A stretch of 60,717 bases of DNA from Bacteriovorax sp. (GCA_014378525.1 JACMNL010000046.1:1-60717), one strand, 5' to 3'; numbered from the stretch's first letter, positions 34,947 to 44,871 are shown. The notes: a model not told the origin generated them from the sequence alone. Numbers and translations are program-made.

Positions 34947-37900
34947 ATGCCACTAGTGCCAGAGGATTTTCTAAAAACAATTCTTAAAGTCGACCACCAG
35001 GATTGGAAATTAATTTTTTATCAAGAGTTCAGCGATATTTTCATGGAAAAAGAAACGTTGAATGCTGATGTGATCGAAACGATCACTCCTTACCTGAATA
35101 GTTTAAATCAGAATTTCAGGATTCAACTCGTTTTCCGTGCAACTCCATTTCTAGTTGGTTTTTATTTTGACCGCAAAGAAGTACGCTTCTATACACCAAA
35201 ACTTTCTCAGGAACTTTTTGTTCTTCAGCAAAGTGAGATTCTCGATTTAAATCTTCCACAGATAAAAGAGATGAGAGTGCATGCCGAGCTTGCAGCTTCT
35301 CTTCAGGTTAAAAATTTCCCGACTGTGATTGAAAATTTAATCAAGGTTGATGGACTTCCGGATTTATTAAAGGATCCGAAGTATCAGGAGATCGAAGCGC
35401 GCTCTGCTGAGATCGTTAAAAAACTTTTAGGCTTTTTAAATGAATACCGTCCGACTCTCTTTGAAGATGTATCGGATTTCGGTCTTGGATTAACTGCGCA
35501 GTATGCGCTTCTTCGCATTCACTTGTTAAAGTTCCTTGCGATTCTTCCTTCGTTAGATCACGATAAAAAAGGAACTGAAGTAAAAAGAATTCTGATTGAG
35601 GCCCTTTCACGATTCTTAAAAGACAATTCAAAAGCAAGAAAAGCACGCAAAAAAGGTCAGGAGAGATCTCTTCCTGCAACTTATACTTTAGGTATCAAAG
35701 CATTTTATTATCTGGCACGCCTGACTCCTGCATGGCCATTGTCTTCGATTGTACGTTACGCAGTTAAAGTTATGGCGAAACGTTTTATCGCTGGTGAGAG
35801 CATTGAAAAGGCCGACAAATCGCTTCGCGCACTAAGCGAGACAGGTCGTGATGTAACTCTCGATCAATTGGGAGAACTGGTTGTTTCTGAAAAAGAAGCT
35901 GACCATTATAAAGAAGAAGTTTTAAAACTTGTTCGCGGATTTTCACTACACGTAAAAAAAGGTGAGATGAACGTAGCAGGTATTAACCGTGCTCACGTTT
36001 CAATTAAAGTTTCTGCTCTATGCTCTGACTTTAAACCCCAGGCCTTCGACTATACTTATAATTTAGTAGGTCCAAGACTGAAGGAAATTCTATTAACAGC
36101 AAAAGAAGAAGATGTTTTTATCAATATCGATGCTGAACATTACCATTACCGCGATGTGGTTTTCAAAATCTACAAACGTGTTCTTTTGGAAACAGCAGAA
36201 TTAAAAAATTACAAATCAACAGGGATTGTTATACAGGCCTATCTTCGCGATGGTCACCAGCATCTTCAGGATATCATCGCACTTGCAGCGGAAAGAAATC
36301 TTCCAATGCCGGTTCGTCTGGTAAAAGGGGCCTACTGGGATGCTGAAACAGTTGAAGGTGATGCTCATAGTTTTAATGCTCCTCAATTTTTAAACAAAGA
36401 AGAAACTGATATTCACTTTAGACAATTAATTCTGAAAATTTTAGAATCTCATCCGCACTTGAAGCTTGCACTAGCTTCACACAACTTTTCTGATCACGGC
36501 TTTGCAGAAGCTGCGAAAGAGCTTTTATATCCGCAAGTCGGAGAGATTGAGCATCAGTGTCTGCATATGACTTACGAAGCTCTTTCAACTGCTCTTGCAA
36601 AAATGGGTTGGGCGACTAGAAATTACGTTCCGGTAGGAAGTTTGCTTGTAGGTATGGCCTACCTAGTTCGTCGTATTATGGAAAACTCTTCGCAGGTCGG
36701 AGTATTAACCATCATGCGTTCTCATAAAAAACATTTAACTCTTCAATCACCATACGCAATTCATGAACAAAAAAAGAAAGAAGGAAAAATTGTCCGCGAT
36801 GTTTCTATTTCAAAGCTGGAAGATGAATTCTTTAACGTCTCTCCACTTCGCCTTTATATCGACAGCGAAAGAATGTGGATAGAAAAAGCTCTTCTTGTAT
36901 TTAAACAAAGAGGTCTTGGAAGAGATTATCACAACGAATTTAATCTTAAGGGTGAGTGGATGGAAATCCATGCCAGCTCTAATCCGGACACTCTGGTTGG
37001 ACGTATTCGTTTTGCCAACATGGAAGACGCAAGCCTTGCTCTCGATACAATTGATAAGAGTTACATGGAAGGTTCATGGGCGAATTCTAAATGGCCTTTC
37101 AGAACAGCGACACTGGTAAAAGCAGCGAGCTTGATGCTGGCAAAAAGAAATGAGCTTTCAGCTCTGATCGTTTATGAAGCTGGAAAATCTGTTGCTGAAG
37201 CACTTGCCGATGTTGATGAAGCAATCGACTTTTTAAATTTTTATGCACGTACAGAAGCTTATCTTCAAAGAAATTTAACAGATCTTACAAGCCGCGGACC
37301 AAGTGTTGTTATTTCGCCTTGGAACTTTCCGATAGCTATCCCTTGCGGAATGGTGGCAAGTTCACTTGTTTGCGGTAACACAGTTATACTAAAATCTGCA
37401 GAGCAGACACCTCTGATTACTCAGCTACTGGTTGATATTCTGCACGCATCCGGTGTTCCAAAAGATGTATTGATTCACCTTCCTGGAGTTGGAGAGACAG
37501 TAGGTGATTATTTAGTAAAAGACCCGCGTACATCGACAATTATTTTTACCGGATCAAAAGCAGTTGGAACTTATATTGGTTCAATCGCAAGAAAGAGACT
37601 GTATAAAAATAAACTTACCGGAAAAACTTTTCCAGTTAAGGCCATCACTGAAATGGGTGGAAAAAATGCTGTTATCGTTACTCAAAATGCTGAGCTCGAT
37701 GAAACAGTTTCAGGGATTTTATTTTCGGCCTTTGGCCACGCTGGACAAAAATGTTCTGCATGTTCAAGAGTTATTGTTCACAATTCACTAAAAGATAAAT
37801 TGATTGAAAGACTTCGTGCGGCCTCTTCTGATTTAAAAGTTGGTGAGTCTTACAGGTTCGATACGACAGTCAACCCTGTCATTACTGGTGAAGATCAAAA

Positions 37901-39110
37901 ACGTTTGAGACAAGCGGTGAGAGAAGCAAGTAATGAAGCTGCCAATTACGGTGGATCAGTTGTCATCGACAGATCGAATGATGACCTTCCAGGTTTTTGT
38001 GTTGGCCCTGCAATCATCGAACTTCCATTTGACCGTGCACTTAATAAAGACAGTTTTGCACAAAAAGAATTATTCGGACCCGTCGTTCACATTGTAGGTT
38101 TTGATACTCTTGATGATGCTGCTGTCATGTTTAACAGCACTGACTACGCGCTTACCGGCGGGATTTTCAGCCAGTCACAAAACGACATCGATTATCTTCT
38201 GACTAAAATAGAAAGTGGAAATATTTATATCAACCGTACAATCACTGGTGCCCGTGTCGCCATTGAACCATTCGGTGGATTTAAACTTTCAGGCACCGGC
38301 CCTAAAGCTGGTGGACGTCACTATGTTCTTGCCCTACACCAGACAGGTGAAGCAAGTACAACAAGCACAAGTGATTCACGTCCTGCTGTTGAAGAAGGTC
38401 ATGATTCTCCAATAGAATTAAAGCGTCCTTCTAAACTTACCAGTCAATCGCGACTTGACCGTATGGAAAAATTTCTGGAGCATTTTATCTCTAGTTTTGA
38501 AACCCACTATCAGGGGATTTATAGAAACTATAAAGATCCTCTTCGCGATTATAAAAAATGGTTATCAAAAAACTTTATCAGCTTCATTGAACGTGAACAT
38601 AAAAACCGAGTGATCCCGGGACAGTTGAGTTACAACGACTACCGACTATCAACTGAACATGCTCTGGTTGTTGCTGTGACAGATAAGCCTGAATTAAAAA
38701 CACTGATTCAGATTTTTTCTGCCATCGCTGCCGGCACAGGACTTACAATTGCCTGCCGAAACAAGTCTTCTTTCCAGTGGTGGATGATTTTGCGTGATTC
38801 ATTATTTCAAGCAGGTTTTTCAAAAGAAAATATTGAAGTGTATTTTGCAAAATCTCATGAATTACAAAAGGCCATTAACAATCCGAAATTGTCTGTGATC
38901 ATTTACGACGGTAACCTTGAGGACTTCGGTGCTCACGTAGGTCATTTCCTTGATGATGCCCGCAGTGACCAGCGAATGAAATTAATGCTTACAACCGGCG
39001 ACCATTTAAAAGCGAATGATTTTTACCACCAGACACTAAATTATATCTGGGTAAGATCTCTGGCCGTAAACACAATGAGACATGGTGCTCCTCTTGATCT
39101 AGAGATTTAA
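34947..39110 (+). CDS. putA: bifunctional proline dehydrogenase / glutamate-semialdehyde dehydrogenase (PutA), long form
   Basis: 1387 residues. No N-terminal ribbon-helix-helix domain, so no autoregulation of the E. coli kind. An alpha domain is followed by the FAD-dependent proline dehydrogenase barrel (about 330-640; NIDAEHYHYRD, VRLVKGAYWDAE, LASHNFSDH). The aldehyde dehydrogenase domain (about 680-1150) shows ISPWNFPIAIPCG, IFTGSKAVG, TEMGGKNAV and the catalytic Cys936 in GQKCSAC. The last ~230 residues, ending in NTMRHGAPLDLEI, match the extra C-terminal ALDH-superfamily-like domain of type B PutAs. It converts proline to glutamate at the membrane with channelled intermediates. proC follows after 2 nt. 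Confidence 0.95.
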   Translation: MPLVPEDFLKTILKVDHQDWKLIFYQEFSDIFMEKETLNADVIETITPYLNSLNQNFRIQLVFRATPFLVGFYFDRKEVRFYTPKLSQELFVLQQSEILDLNLPQIKEMRVHAELAASLQVKNFPTVIENLIKVDGLPDLLKDPKYQEIEARSAEIVKKLLGFLNEYRPTLFEDVSDFGLGLTAQYALLRIHLLKFLAILPSLDHDKKGTEVKRILIEALSRFLKDNSKARKARKKGQERSLPATYTLGIKAFYYLARLTPAWPLSSIVRYAVKVMAKRFIAGESIEKADKSLRALSETGRDVTLDQLGELVVSEKEADHYKEEVLKLVRGFSLHVKKGEMNVAGINRAHVSIKVSALCSDFKPQAFDYTYNLVGPRLKEILLTAKEEDVFINIDAEHYHYRDVVFKIYKRVLLETAELKNYKSTGIVIQAYLRDGHQHLQDIIALAAERNLPMPVRLVKGAYWDAETVEGDAHSFNAPQFLNKEETDIHFRQLILKILESHPHLKLALASHNFSDHGFAEAAKELLYPQVGEIEHQCLHMTYEALSTALAKMGWATRNYVPVGSLLVGMAYLVRRIMENSSQVGVLTIMRSHKKHLTLQSPYAIHEQKKKEGKIVRDVSISKLEDEFFNVSPLRLYIDSERMWIEKALLVFKQRGLGRDYHNEFNLKGEWMEIHASSNPDTLVGRIRFANMEDASLALDTIDKSYMEGSWANSKWPFRTATLVKAASLMLAKRNELSALIVYEAGKSVAEALADVDEAIDFLNFYARTEAYLQRNLTDLTSRGPSVVISPWNFPIAIPCGMVASSLVCGNTVILKSAEQTPLITQLLVDILHASGVPKDVLIHLPGVGETVGDYLVKDPRTSTIIFTGSKAVGTYIGSIARKRLYKNKLTGKTFPVKAITEMGGKNAVIVTQNAELDETVSGILFSAFGHAGQKCSACSRVIVHNSLKDKLIERLRAASSDLKVGESYRFDTTVNPVITGEDQKRLRQAVREASNEAANYGGSVVIDRSNDDLPGFCVGPAIIELPFDRALNKDSFAQKELFGPVVHIVGFDTLDDAAVMFNSTDYALTGGIFSQSQNDIDYLLTKIESGNIYINRTITGARVAIEPFGGFKLSGTGPKAGGRHYVLALHQTGEASTTSTSDSRPAVEEGHDSPIELKRPSKLTSQSRLDRMEKFLEHFISSFETHYQGIYRNYKDPLRDYKKWLSKNFISFIEREHKNRVIPGQLSYNDYRLSTEHALVVAVTDKPELKTLIQIFSAIAAGTGLTIACRNKSSFQWWMILRDSLFQAGFSKENIEVYFAKSHELQKAINNPKLSVIIYDGNLEDFGAHVGHFLDDARSDQRMKLMLTTGDHLKANDFYHQTLNYIWVRSLAVNTMRHGAPLDLEI

Positions 39111-39112
39111 TT

Positions 39113-39907
39113 ATGAAGATTGGTTTTTTTGGCTGCGGAAATATGGGGACTGCTATTGCAGAAGGATTTAAGAAAAACTACCCAGAAAATTCTGGACTAG
39201 AACTGTATTTTTTTACACCCTCAAAAACGAAAGCAAAGGATCTTGCCGACAGACTTGGCGGACACTTTGTAAGTTTCGCAGTGGATATGCCGAAGGACCT
39301 GGACTGGTATATCCTGGCCTTCAAGCCTCAATCTCTCATGGATTTTAATTTTGCTTTCAACAGCAATGCAAAAGTCTTATCTGTACTTGCAGGAACCGGA
39401 ATTGAAGCTCTGGAAAAAAAATTCCAGATTAATCATGTGGCCCGTTTAATGCCCAACACGCCATCGAGCATCGGTTTCGGGGCAAATCTTTTTTACGCCA
39501 ATTTTGATTCTGAAGATATGAAAAAACTACTTGCTGCACTTGGAAAATTATTCACGATGAAATCTGAAAAGGAAATGGATATCATCACGAGCTTCAGTGG
39601 ATCCGGCCCGGCCTTGGTATTTGAATACGCCAGACTTTTTGAAAAACACTTAATTGCATTAAATGCAGGAGCGAGTAACGACGCCCGCGAAATTATCGCC
39701 CAAACTTTTTTAGGAAGTGCTAAACTTATGGAAAAGGCCGTGCAGGAAAATATTTCGTTTGAAACTCTTCGTGAACAGGTCACATCGAAAAAAGGTGTAA
39801 CGTTCGAAGCACTGCAGATCATGGAAAAAAACGGACTGGATCACATTATGGGTGGAGCTTTTACGGCCGCTTATAAACGAACTCTGGAAATCAAAAAAGG
39901 AATTTAA
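39113..39907 (+). CDS. proC: pyrroline-5-carboxylate reductase
   Basis: 264 residues. N-terminal NADP-binding fold with GFFGCGNMGTAIAEG (Gly-rich loop), LMPNTPSSIGFGA in the centre, and the C-terminal dimerisation helices with SFSGSGPALVFEYA and TSKKGVTFEALQIM (canonical SPGGTT replaced by SKKGVT). Makes proline from P5C. Only 2 nt separate it from putA, which runs the reverse direction, an unusual pairing. ATG start with weak ribosome site, so probably translationally coupled. Confidence 0.92.
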   Translation: MKIGFFGCGNMGTAIAEGFKKNYPENSGLELYFFTPSKTKAKDLADRLGGHFVSFAVDMPKDLDWYILAFKPQSLMDFNFAFNSNAKVLSVLAGTGIEALEKKFQINHVARLMPNTPSSIGFGANLFYANFDSEDMKKLLAALGKLFTMKSEKEMDIITSFSGSGPALVFEYARLFEKHLIALNAGASNDAREIIAQTFLGSAKLMEKAVQENISFETLREQVTSKKGVTFEALQIMEKNGLDHIMGGAFTAAYKRTLEIKKGI

Positions 39908-39908
39908 G

Positions 39909-40409
39909 ATGATTGAAGATATACTTAGAAAAAATGTTCTCAAAAAATATCAGGACACAATGTTTGTCAGACTTTTTGGTTTCATGAAAGTCCCTCTCAT
40001 CTTTTGGGTTTCTCCAAGTGTTGTGACAATGAATGACCAGGAATGTGTCATTAAAATTCCTCTCAATAGAAGAACAAAAAATCACCTGAACTCTATGTAC
40101 TTTGGTGTTTTATGCACAGGTGCTGATATCGCTGGTGGTTTAGTGGCCATGAATGAAATTACTTCTTCTGGAAAAAAAGTCGCGTTATCATTCAAGGATT
40201 TTAAGGCAGATTTTTTAAAACGCGCTGAAGGCGATGTTCACTTTAAAGTGACTCAAATACCTGAGATCAAAAAATTTGTCGCTGAAGTAATCAAGAGCGG
40301 GGAGAGAATGAATTTTCCTGTGGAAATAAAAGCAGTGGTTCCAAGCATCAGTCCAACTGAAGAAGTCGCGACTTTTATCTTAACTTTGTCCCTTAAAGTA
40401 AAAGTTTAA
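39909..40409 (+). CDS. hotdog-fold DUF4442 thioesterase-like protein
   Basis: 166 residues from ATG 39909, with AAGGA upstream inside the end of proC. The features fit DUF4442/PaaI-like hotdog proteins: VVTMNDQECVIKIPLNRRTKNHLNSMYFGVLCTGADIAGGLVAM, where the helix after NSMYFG is the hotdog helix. The usual catalytic Asp/Glu of thioesterases is not obvious. Likely part of the putA-proC transcript. Substrate unknown. Confidence 0.75.
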   Translation: MIEDILRKNVLKKYQDTMFVRLFGFMKVPLIFWVSPSVVTMNDQECVIKIPLNRRTKNHLNSMYFGVLCTGADIAGGLVAMNEITSSGKKVALSFKDFKADFLKRAEGDVHFKVTQIPEIKKFVAEVIKSGERMNFPVEIKAVVPSISPTEEVATFILTLSLKVKV

Positions 40410-41170
40410 GCAGGATTTTCTGAATCCATGTAAGTGCATTCCAGAGCTGGAAAAGTCATTTGTACTTTTTTCATTAAGGCCATAATCCCGAATTTTTCCG
40501 TCGCATGATGTCCGCCTGCAAACATGTGTATGCCCGACTCACGTGATTCGTGATAATCATGTTCGCTCATTTCACCGGTGATATAGGCATCCAGACCAAG
40601 TTTTGCGGCCTCACGCCATTCGGAGTTTGCTCCACCTGTAATGATTCCGATTTTTTTAATCGTTTTACCTTCGGGGGGATTTGAATAATTTACTAGATGC
40701 TGAAGTTTATTTTCTAAAAGTTTTTTAAGTTCAAGTCCCGACATCGGGTTTTTTAATACACCCATAGTTCCGGTGAATGCACCTTTATGATTTCCAAAAG
40801 GCTGCAGCTCATCCATTTCAATAAGGCCTGCAATGCTGACGGCATTTCCCACTTCTGTGTGAGCATCTAATGGAAGATGATAACCAAAAAGATTGATATC
40901 GTTTTTTAACAGCGGTGCAACTCTTTTATAAAATGGCCCTGTAAGAGTTCTGGTTCCGTGAAATTTCCAGAATAAACCGTGGTGAACTATAAGTGCATCT
41001 GCTTTTATTTTTACGGCGAATTCGGCCGATTCCCGGGTAGACGATAAAGCAAAAAGAATTTTTTTGATTTCTGATTTTCCTTCAACTTGAAGGCCGTTAG
41101 GACAATAATCATCAAAGAGCTCGGGTTTTAAAAGTGTTTTTAAAAACTGATCGAGCTCTGATGTATTCAT
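40406..41170 (-). CDS. Nif3-like dinuclear metal centre protein (YbgI family)
   Basis: 254 residues. Metal ligands of the family can be seen: IVHHGLFW (His-His), GYHLPLDAH, ITGEMSEHDYHESRE and GGHHATEKFG. The opening LFDDYCPNGLQVEG is also typical. Nif3/YbgI forms hexameric toroids with a two-metal site; the E. coli homologue has been linked to GTP cyclohydrolase-like or nucleic-acid functions, unresolved. Its stop overlaps the convergent hotdog gene by 4 nt. It is 12 nt downstream of the TPR gene. Confidence 0.9.
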   Translation of the reverse strand: MNTSELDQFLKTLLKPELFDDYCPNGLQVEGKSEIKKILFALSSTRESAEFAVKIKADALIVHHGLFWKFHGTRTLTGPFYKRVAPLLKNDINLFGYHLPLDAHTEVGNAVSIAGLIEMDELQPFGNHKGAFTGTMGVLKNPMSGLELKKLLENKLQHLVNYSNPPEGKTIKKIGIITGGANSEWREAAKLGLDAYITGEMSEHDYHESRESGIHMFAGGHHATEKFGIMALMKKVQMTFPALECTYMDSENPA

Positions 41171-41182
41171 TTTAGTGTCCGT

Positions 41183-42265
41183 TTATGAATTGAGTGGTGC
41201 AGGACCTCGGGTCTCTGTAGCTTTAGTTGTAGTTGTAAACTGAGGCTGTGCTTTTTCCAGGCTGATTTTAAGTTTTGCCACAGTTTCATGAAGTTCATGA
41301 TGATGAGGAGCAATTGTTAATGCCAGAGAAAATTCAGTCAATGCCTGGTCAAAATCTTTTAAAAGAACATAAGCTCTTCCTGCATTAATGTATGGGTACT
41401 CGCGGTTCTGGTAATTGTGAGCGCGTTTTGCGAGCTCAAACCATCTGAGACTTTCCTGAACCTGGCCTTCAGCAAGGATATAATTTCCAAAATCGTTATA
41501 AGCAGGCCCGTATTGAGAATCGATTTGCACAGCTCTTAAACAATATGATTTTGCCTGCGCTTTTTCACCAAGAAGTGAATAAGACCATGCAAGAAGAGTT
41601 AGTACTTCTGCGGTTTCTTTATAGTTTCTTGCGCGGTAAAAATTAGTTTTTGCTTCTTCATAATTTTTCTGAGCAATGAAGTAGTGTCCTTTGTGAAGAT
41701 AAAATTCGTATTTTTCTTCACGCTTCATTTCTAAAAAAACCAGTGGTGAATTTTTTGTCGTTTTATCGTCTCCGTAATTCTGTAGTTTTTTTTCATCAAG
41801 GAAAAAAAGCGGCGCGCGTGTCGCTTCTTCGGCCATGGTAATAGTAGGAATATTTTCTTCCTGTATAAGTCCAAGACGCGGGTATTGAATTTCAAGATTT
41901 GTTGATTCCAGAACAAAATTATGGATCTCAAAACTGTTGCGGTAGATAAGATTGATATAATTCACGACCATCGTTTCTTTTTTGCCGCTTTTAAAAGGGG
42001 CCTTTATAAAAGATTCAATAACCGTGTGATATGTTTTTAATTGTGATTTAAACTGTGACCATTCTGATTGAGTCGCTTCAAGTTCAAAGTCTGCAAATTC
42101 TTCACAGAAGAATTTAGAGCAGTCATTAAGTAATTTTTGAATCTGATTTTTTCCACGTGGCCCGTAATGAAGTCTTTCCATTTCAGTAAAAGCAAAGAGC
42201 AAACGATCCAGGTACCCTGTAGCAGTAAAAAATTCAGCAAGCAGTAGAGTGTTCGTTGTTTCCAT
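41183..42265 (-). CDS. TPR-repeat protein
   Basis: 360 residues from ATG 42265, preceded by AAGGAAG at good spacing; a longer frame from 42331 lacks a ribosome site. No signal peptide. The N-terminal half (1-180) is helical without a known domain. The C-terminal half holds about four tetratricopeptide-like repeats, for example YLHKGHYFIAQKNYEEAKTN, LLAWSYSLLGEKAQAKSY and YINAGRAYVLLKDFDQALTE. Likely a protein-interaction scaffold. Co-oriented with nif3 12 nt downstream. Confidence 0.85.
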   Translation of the reverse strand: METTNTLLLAEFFTATGYLDRLLFAFTEMERLHYGPRGKNQIQKLLNDCSKFFCEEFADFELEATQSEWSQFKSQLKTYHTVIESFIKAPFKSGKKETMVVNYINLIYRNSFEIHNFVLESTNLEIQYPRLGLIQEENIPTITMAEEATRAPLFFLDEKKLQNYGDDKTTKNSPLVFLEMKREEKYEFYLHKGHYFIAQKNYEEAKTNFYRARNYKETAEVLTLLAWSYSLLGEKAQAKSYCLRAVQIDSQYGPAYNDFGNYILAEGQVQESLRWFELAKRAHNYQNREYPYINAGRAYVLLKDFDQALTEFSLALTIAPHHHELHETVAKLKISLEKAQPQFTTTTKATETRGPAPLNS

Positions 42266-42392
42266 GCAATCTTCCTTGATAGCTGTGGTTGGCGAGTATA
42301 AAGAAACGTTCATCTTGAACAGATCTTTCATCTATTATTCTAAGACATTCGTATTTTCTTTTACAATGATTTTCTGTGATTTGAGAGAAGTT

Positions 42393-42415
42393 GCCCTATA
42401 AAAAGTTTATAGGGC
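42393..42415. repeat. perfect 10-bp hairpin
   Basis: GCCCTATAAA / TTTATAGGGC with a 3-nt loop between the secreted-protein gene (42453) and the TPR gene. There is no T-run on the minus strand after it, so it may be a weak terminator, an operator or an RNA-processing site. Confidence 0.55.
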
Positions 42416-42452
42416 CAGAATGATTCAAATATTATCTTACAAAGACGTGGAT

Positions 42453-44234
42453 TTATTTTGCTAATTCGTATTCTAGTAGGCGTTTATCTGCATTTACACT
42501 TGTATAACGCTTAGAAATCATATCAAAAAGATTGTCTCCCTTTGAGCCAACTTTCTGTGAGGCGATATCACGGAAATTCAATACACCGTCACCTTTAGGA
42601 TTATCTTTTCCGAAAAGCTTACCAAATGGATTGCCTTCATCTTTACCGTCTGCTTTTTTCTTATTAAGTCCGCTTCCACCCATAACAGAGAATCCGCCAC
42701 CACCATAAGTAGGAGTCTTACCCTGAATAGCAGCTGCTACACCACCTGTTGCTGCAGCAGGAGGTGCACCACCGCCTCCTGCGAGTCCACCACCGGCACC
42801 ACCGCCTGATCCACCACCGCCACCACCCGAAGAACCTGTTCCACCTGCTGTTACTTTAGCAGCATCGGATTTCTCCATTGTGTTGTCTTGATTGGCGGCC
42901 GCAATAATACTTCCCACTGGTGTTACTGCAGTACGAGCTGAAGAATCAGTAATTCCACCAGCGACTGTTGTTCCATCAGGTGAACCAGAATTTCCATATT
43001 GAGTTCCGGTTGCACCGTTACCAAATGTAATGACGTTGTCATTCATTGTATCAAAAGTTCTATCAAGACCTGCAGTCAAACACTGAGGAAGACCCGGGTT
43101 CGCTTTACATAAAGTAGACTGTGCATCTGCTTCAGTTGTTGTAAACGGATCGACTGGTTTAAACGCATCGATTTTTGCAATGGCATTGTCTACATCAGAA
43201 GCTCTCTTTCCTAGTAAATTTGAAAGCAGGGCATTGGCACCTGCAGATGTGGCGATACCGATAAGTTTTGATTTCATCGCTTCAGTTTGTTGTTGATTCA
43301 TCAGGATCTGGAATCCACCTGAAGTGCCAACAGCTTCCTCACAAACTTCTTTATCAATTTTTCCGAATGGTAAAACAGATTTTGATGTAAGATTACCGCA
43401 TTTCTTTTTAACTTCATCGGTTGATGGCATTTCATTATAAATTGAATAAAGGTATGCAAGTTTTGTGGCATCAACAGCAGTTCTTTGTTCATACATGTCT
43501 TGCTGTTGTTTTAAAGATTCACCAGTTGCTTTTAAAGCACCAGTTGCTGTGTTTTGTTCAGTTGCATATTTTGCCTGAGCATCCATCGCCTTATCTTTAT
43601 AAACTAATTCTTGAGTTGCATATCCTACGGCCTGAACACCTTCGATCAAATCAAGTTGAACCTGAAATTTTTTACAAGTTTCATAGTCAACAGTTTCGAT
43701 ACCTGCTGATTTACATTTTATTGATGATGCTGAAGCAATTGAGGCAACTGTTGCACCTGCTGCTGCTTTTGGTGCTGCTGCCGCTGCTGCTGCACTTGAA
43801 GTATCTGTTGCACGAACTTGATCTCCATCTTCCCAGTTTCTTCCGTATGTGTTTAGTACGTATGCAACTGATTCACAGGCCATAGCTTTTTTCGTTTGCG
43901 TGTCTACGCATTTTTCATCTTTACCATCACAACATGCATATTTTATGTATAGATCCCAGTCAAAATTACTTCTGTTCGCAGTTCCGCTGTAAAGTTTTCT
44001 CATATGACCGCGTGCTAGTGTGTCACATTCTTTTAATTCATCTGAACCAGGGAATGATAAATTTTTAGTTTTAGCATTATAGGGTTTAGCAGCTTTTTCC
44101 ATTTCTTTACATGAGTCTGAGCCGCTAGTCGTTCCATTTCTATTTTGTTGCTGAGGAGCTGGAGCAGCAGATTCATCAGCTGCAAGAAGATTAAAGCTCA
44201 TTATCATCAGTGGAATTAATAAAAGTTTTTTCAT
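42453..44234 (-). CDS. secreted low-complexity, cysteine-containing protein (593 aa)
   Basis: 593 residues with a signal peptide ending near LLA-ADE. The N-terminal 130 residues hold an eight-cysteine block (C42, C69, the YACCDGKDEKC cluster, MACES) that looks disulfide-bonded. An Ala-rich linker and a helical middle with GFQILMNQQQTEAMKSKLIG follow, then a Gly/Ser-rich stretch around 470-500. The C-terminus reads DNLFDMISKRY...RLLEYELAK and is shared in form with the protein at 44872-46128. Its -10-like TATAAT is at 44272-44267. I recognise no family. Probably extracellular or periplasmic. Confidence 0.85.
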   Translation of the reverse strand: MKKLLLIPLMIMSFNLLAADESAAPAPQQQNRNGTTSGSDSCKEMEKAAKPYNAKTKNLSFPGSDELKECDTLARGHMRKLYSGTANRSNFDWDLYIKYACCDGKDEKCVDTQTKKAMACESVAYVLNTYGRNWEDGDQVRATDTSSAAAAAAAPKAAAGATVASIASASSIKCKSAGIETVDYETCKKFQVQLDLIEGVQAVGYATQELVYKDKAMDAQAKYATEQNTATGALKATGESLKQQQDMYEQRTAVDATKLAYLYSIYNEMPSTDEVKKKCGNLTSKSVLPFGKIDKEVCEEAVGTSGGFQILMNQQQTEAMKSKLIGIATSAGANALLSNLLGKRASDVDNAIAKIDAFKPVDPFTTTEADAQSTLCKANPGLPQCLTAGLDRTFDTMNDNVITFGNGATGTQYGNSGSPDGTTVAGGITDSSARTAVTPVGSIIAAANQDNTMEKSDAAKVTAGGTGSSGGGGGGSGGGAGGGLAGGGGAPPAAATGGVAAAIQGKTPTYGGGGFSVMGGSGLNKKKADGKDEGNPFGKLFGKDNPKGDGVLNFRDIASQKVGSKGDNLFDMISKRYTSVNADKRLLEYELAK

Positions 44235-44434
44235 AGTCTCATCCCAATTTTTTAGGTCTCTAGAGAATTATACGTCTACTCATCGGTCAACCCGTGTAGT
44301 TTCTTGAGTTTATTGATCAACTAGCTAGAAACTCAAAATAAGCCCTTGGAATGTGAATAAGAATCTATTAAAGTAAGGCCTTAAGAACACCAATGAAATG
44401 CCCTCATTTTGTGGCATTAAATAAATGGAATTTT

Positions 44435-44863
44435 ATGGCCAATCCTATCTACGAATACGAGCTACAAATCCTGGAACACCACCTTGATACTTTCGGACAT
44501 GTAAACAACGCCGAATACCTGGCACTATACGAAGAAGCACGTTGGGACTTCATTACTAAAAACAATCTTGGGCTGAAAGAAATTCTTTCAACTCAAATCG
44601 GCCCGGTATTACTCGATCTGCAAGTAACTTTTAAAGCAGAATTAAAACTTCGTGAAAGAATCAAAATCGTTTCTCAGGCCCGACCTGAAATGCGAAATAA
44701 ATTTGTCATGCAGCTAGATCAAAAGATGATTAAGGAAGACGGCAAAGTCGCTTCTATGATTACGATCTCAATAGGAATGATGGACTTAAAAGCAAGAAAA
44801 CTTATTGCACCCACAGCAGAGTGGATGAAAGCTTTAGGTCTTGAAGAATTTGTTGAAGAGTAA
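44435..44863 (+). CDS. acyl-CoA thioesterase, 4HBT hotdog family
   Basis: 142 residues from ATG 44435; an upstream in-frame ATG at 44393 has no better ribosome site. The hotdog signature is clear: LEHHLDTFGHVNNAEYLALYEEARWDFI, with the catalytic Asp in LDTFGHVNN as in 4-hydroxybenzoyl-CoA thioesterase/YbgC relatives. Expected to hydrolyse short or medium acyl-CoA. It stands alone on the plus strand between genes for secreted proteins. Confidence 0.88.
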   Translation: MANPIYEYELQILEHHLDTFGHVNNAEYLALYEEARWDFITKNNLGLKEILSTQIGPVLLDLQVTFKAELKLRERIKIVSQARPEMRNKFVMQLDQKMIKEDGKVASMITISIGMMDLKARKLIAPTAEWMKALGLEEFVEE

Positions 44864-44871
44864 TGAGATTT

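Noticed and set aside
43421-43885. 154-residue plus-strand frame rich in Leu and His
   Set aside because: It is the antisense of the Ala/Gln-rich part of the secreted 593-residue protein and has no ribosome site.
44285-44290. TTGACC as -35 partner of the TATAAT before the 593-residue gene
   Set aside because: Only 12 nt separate it from the -10, too short for a sigma-70 promoter.
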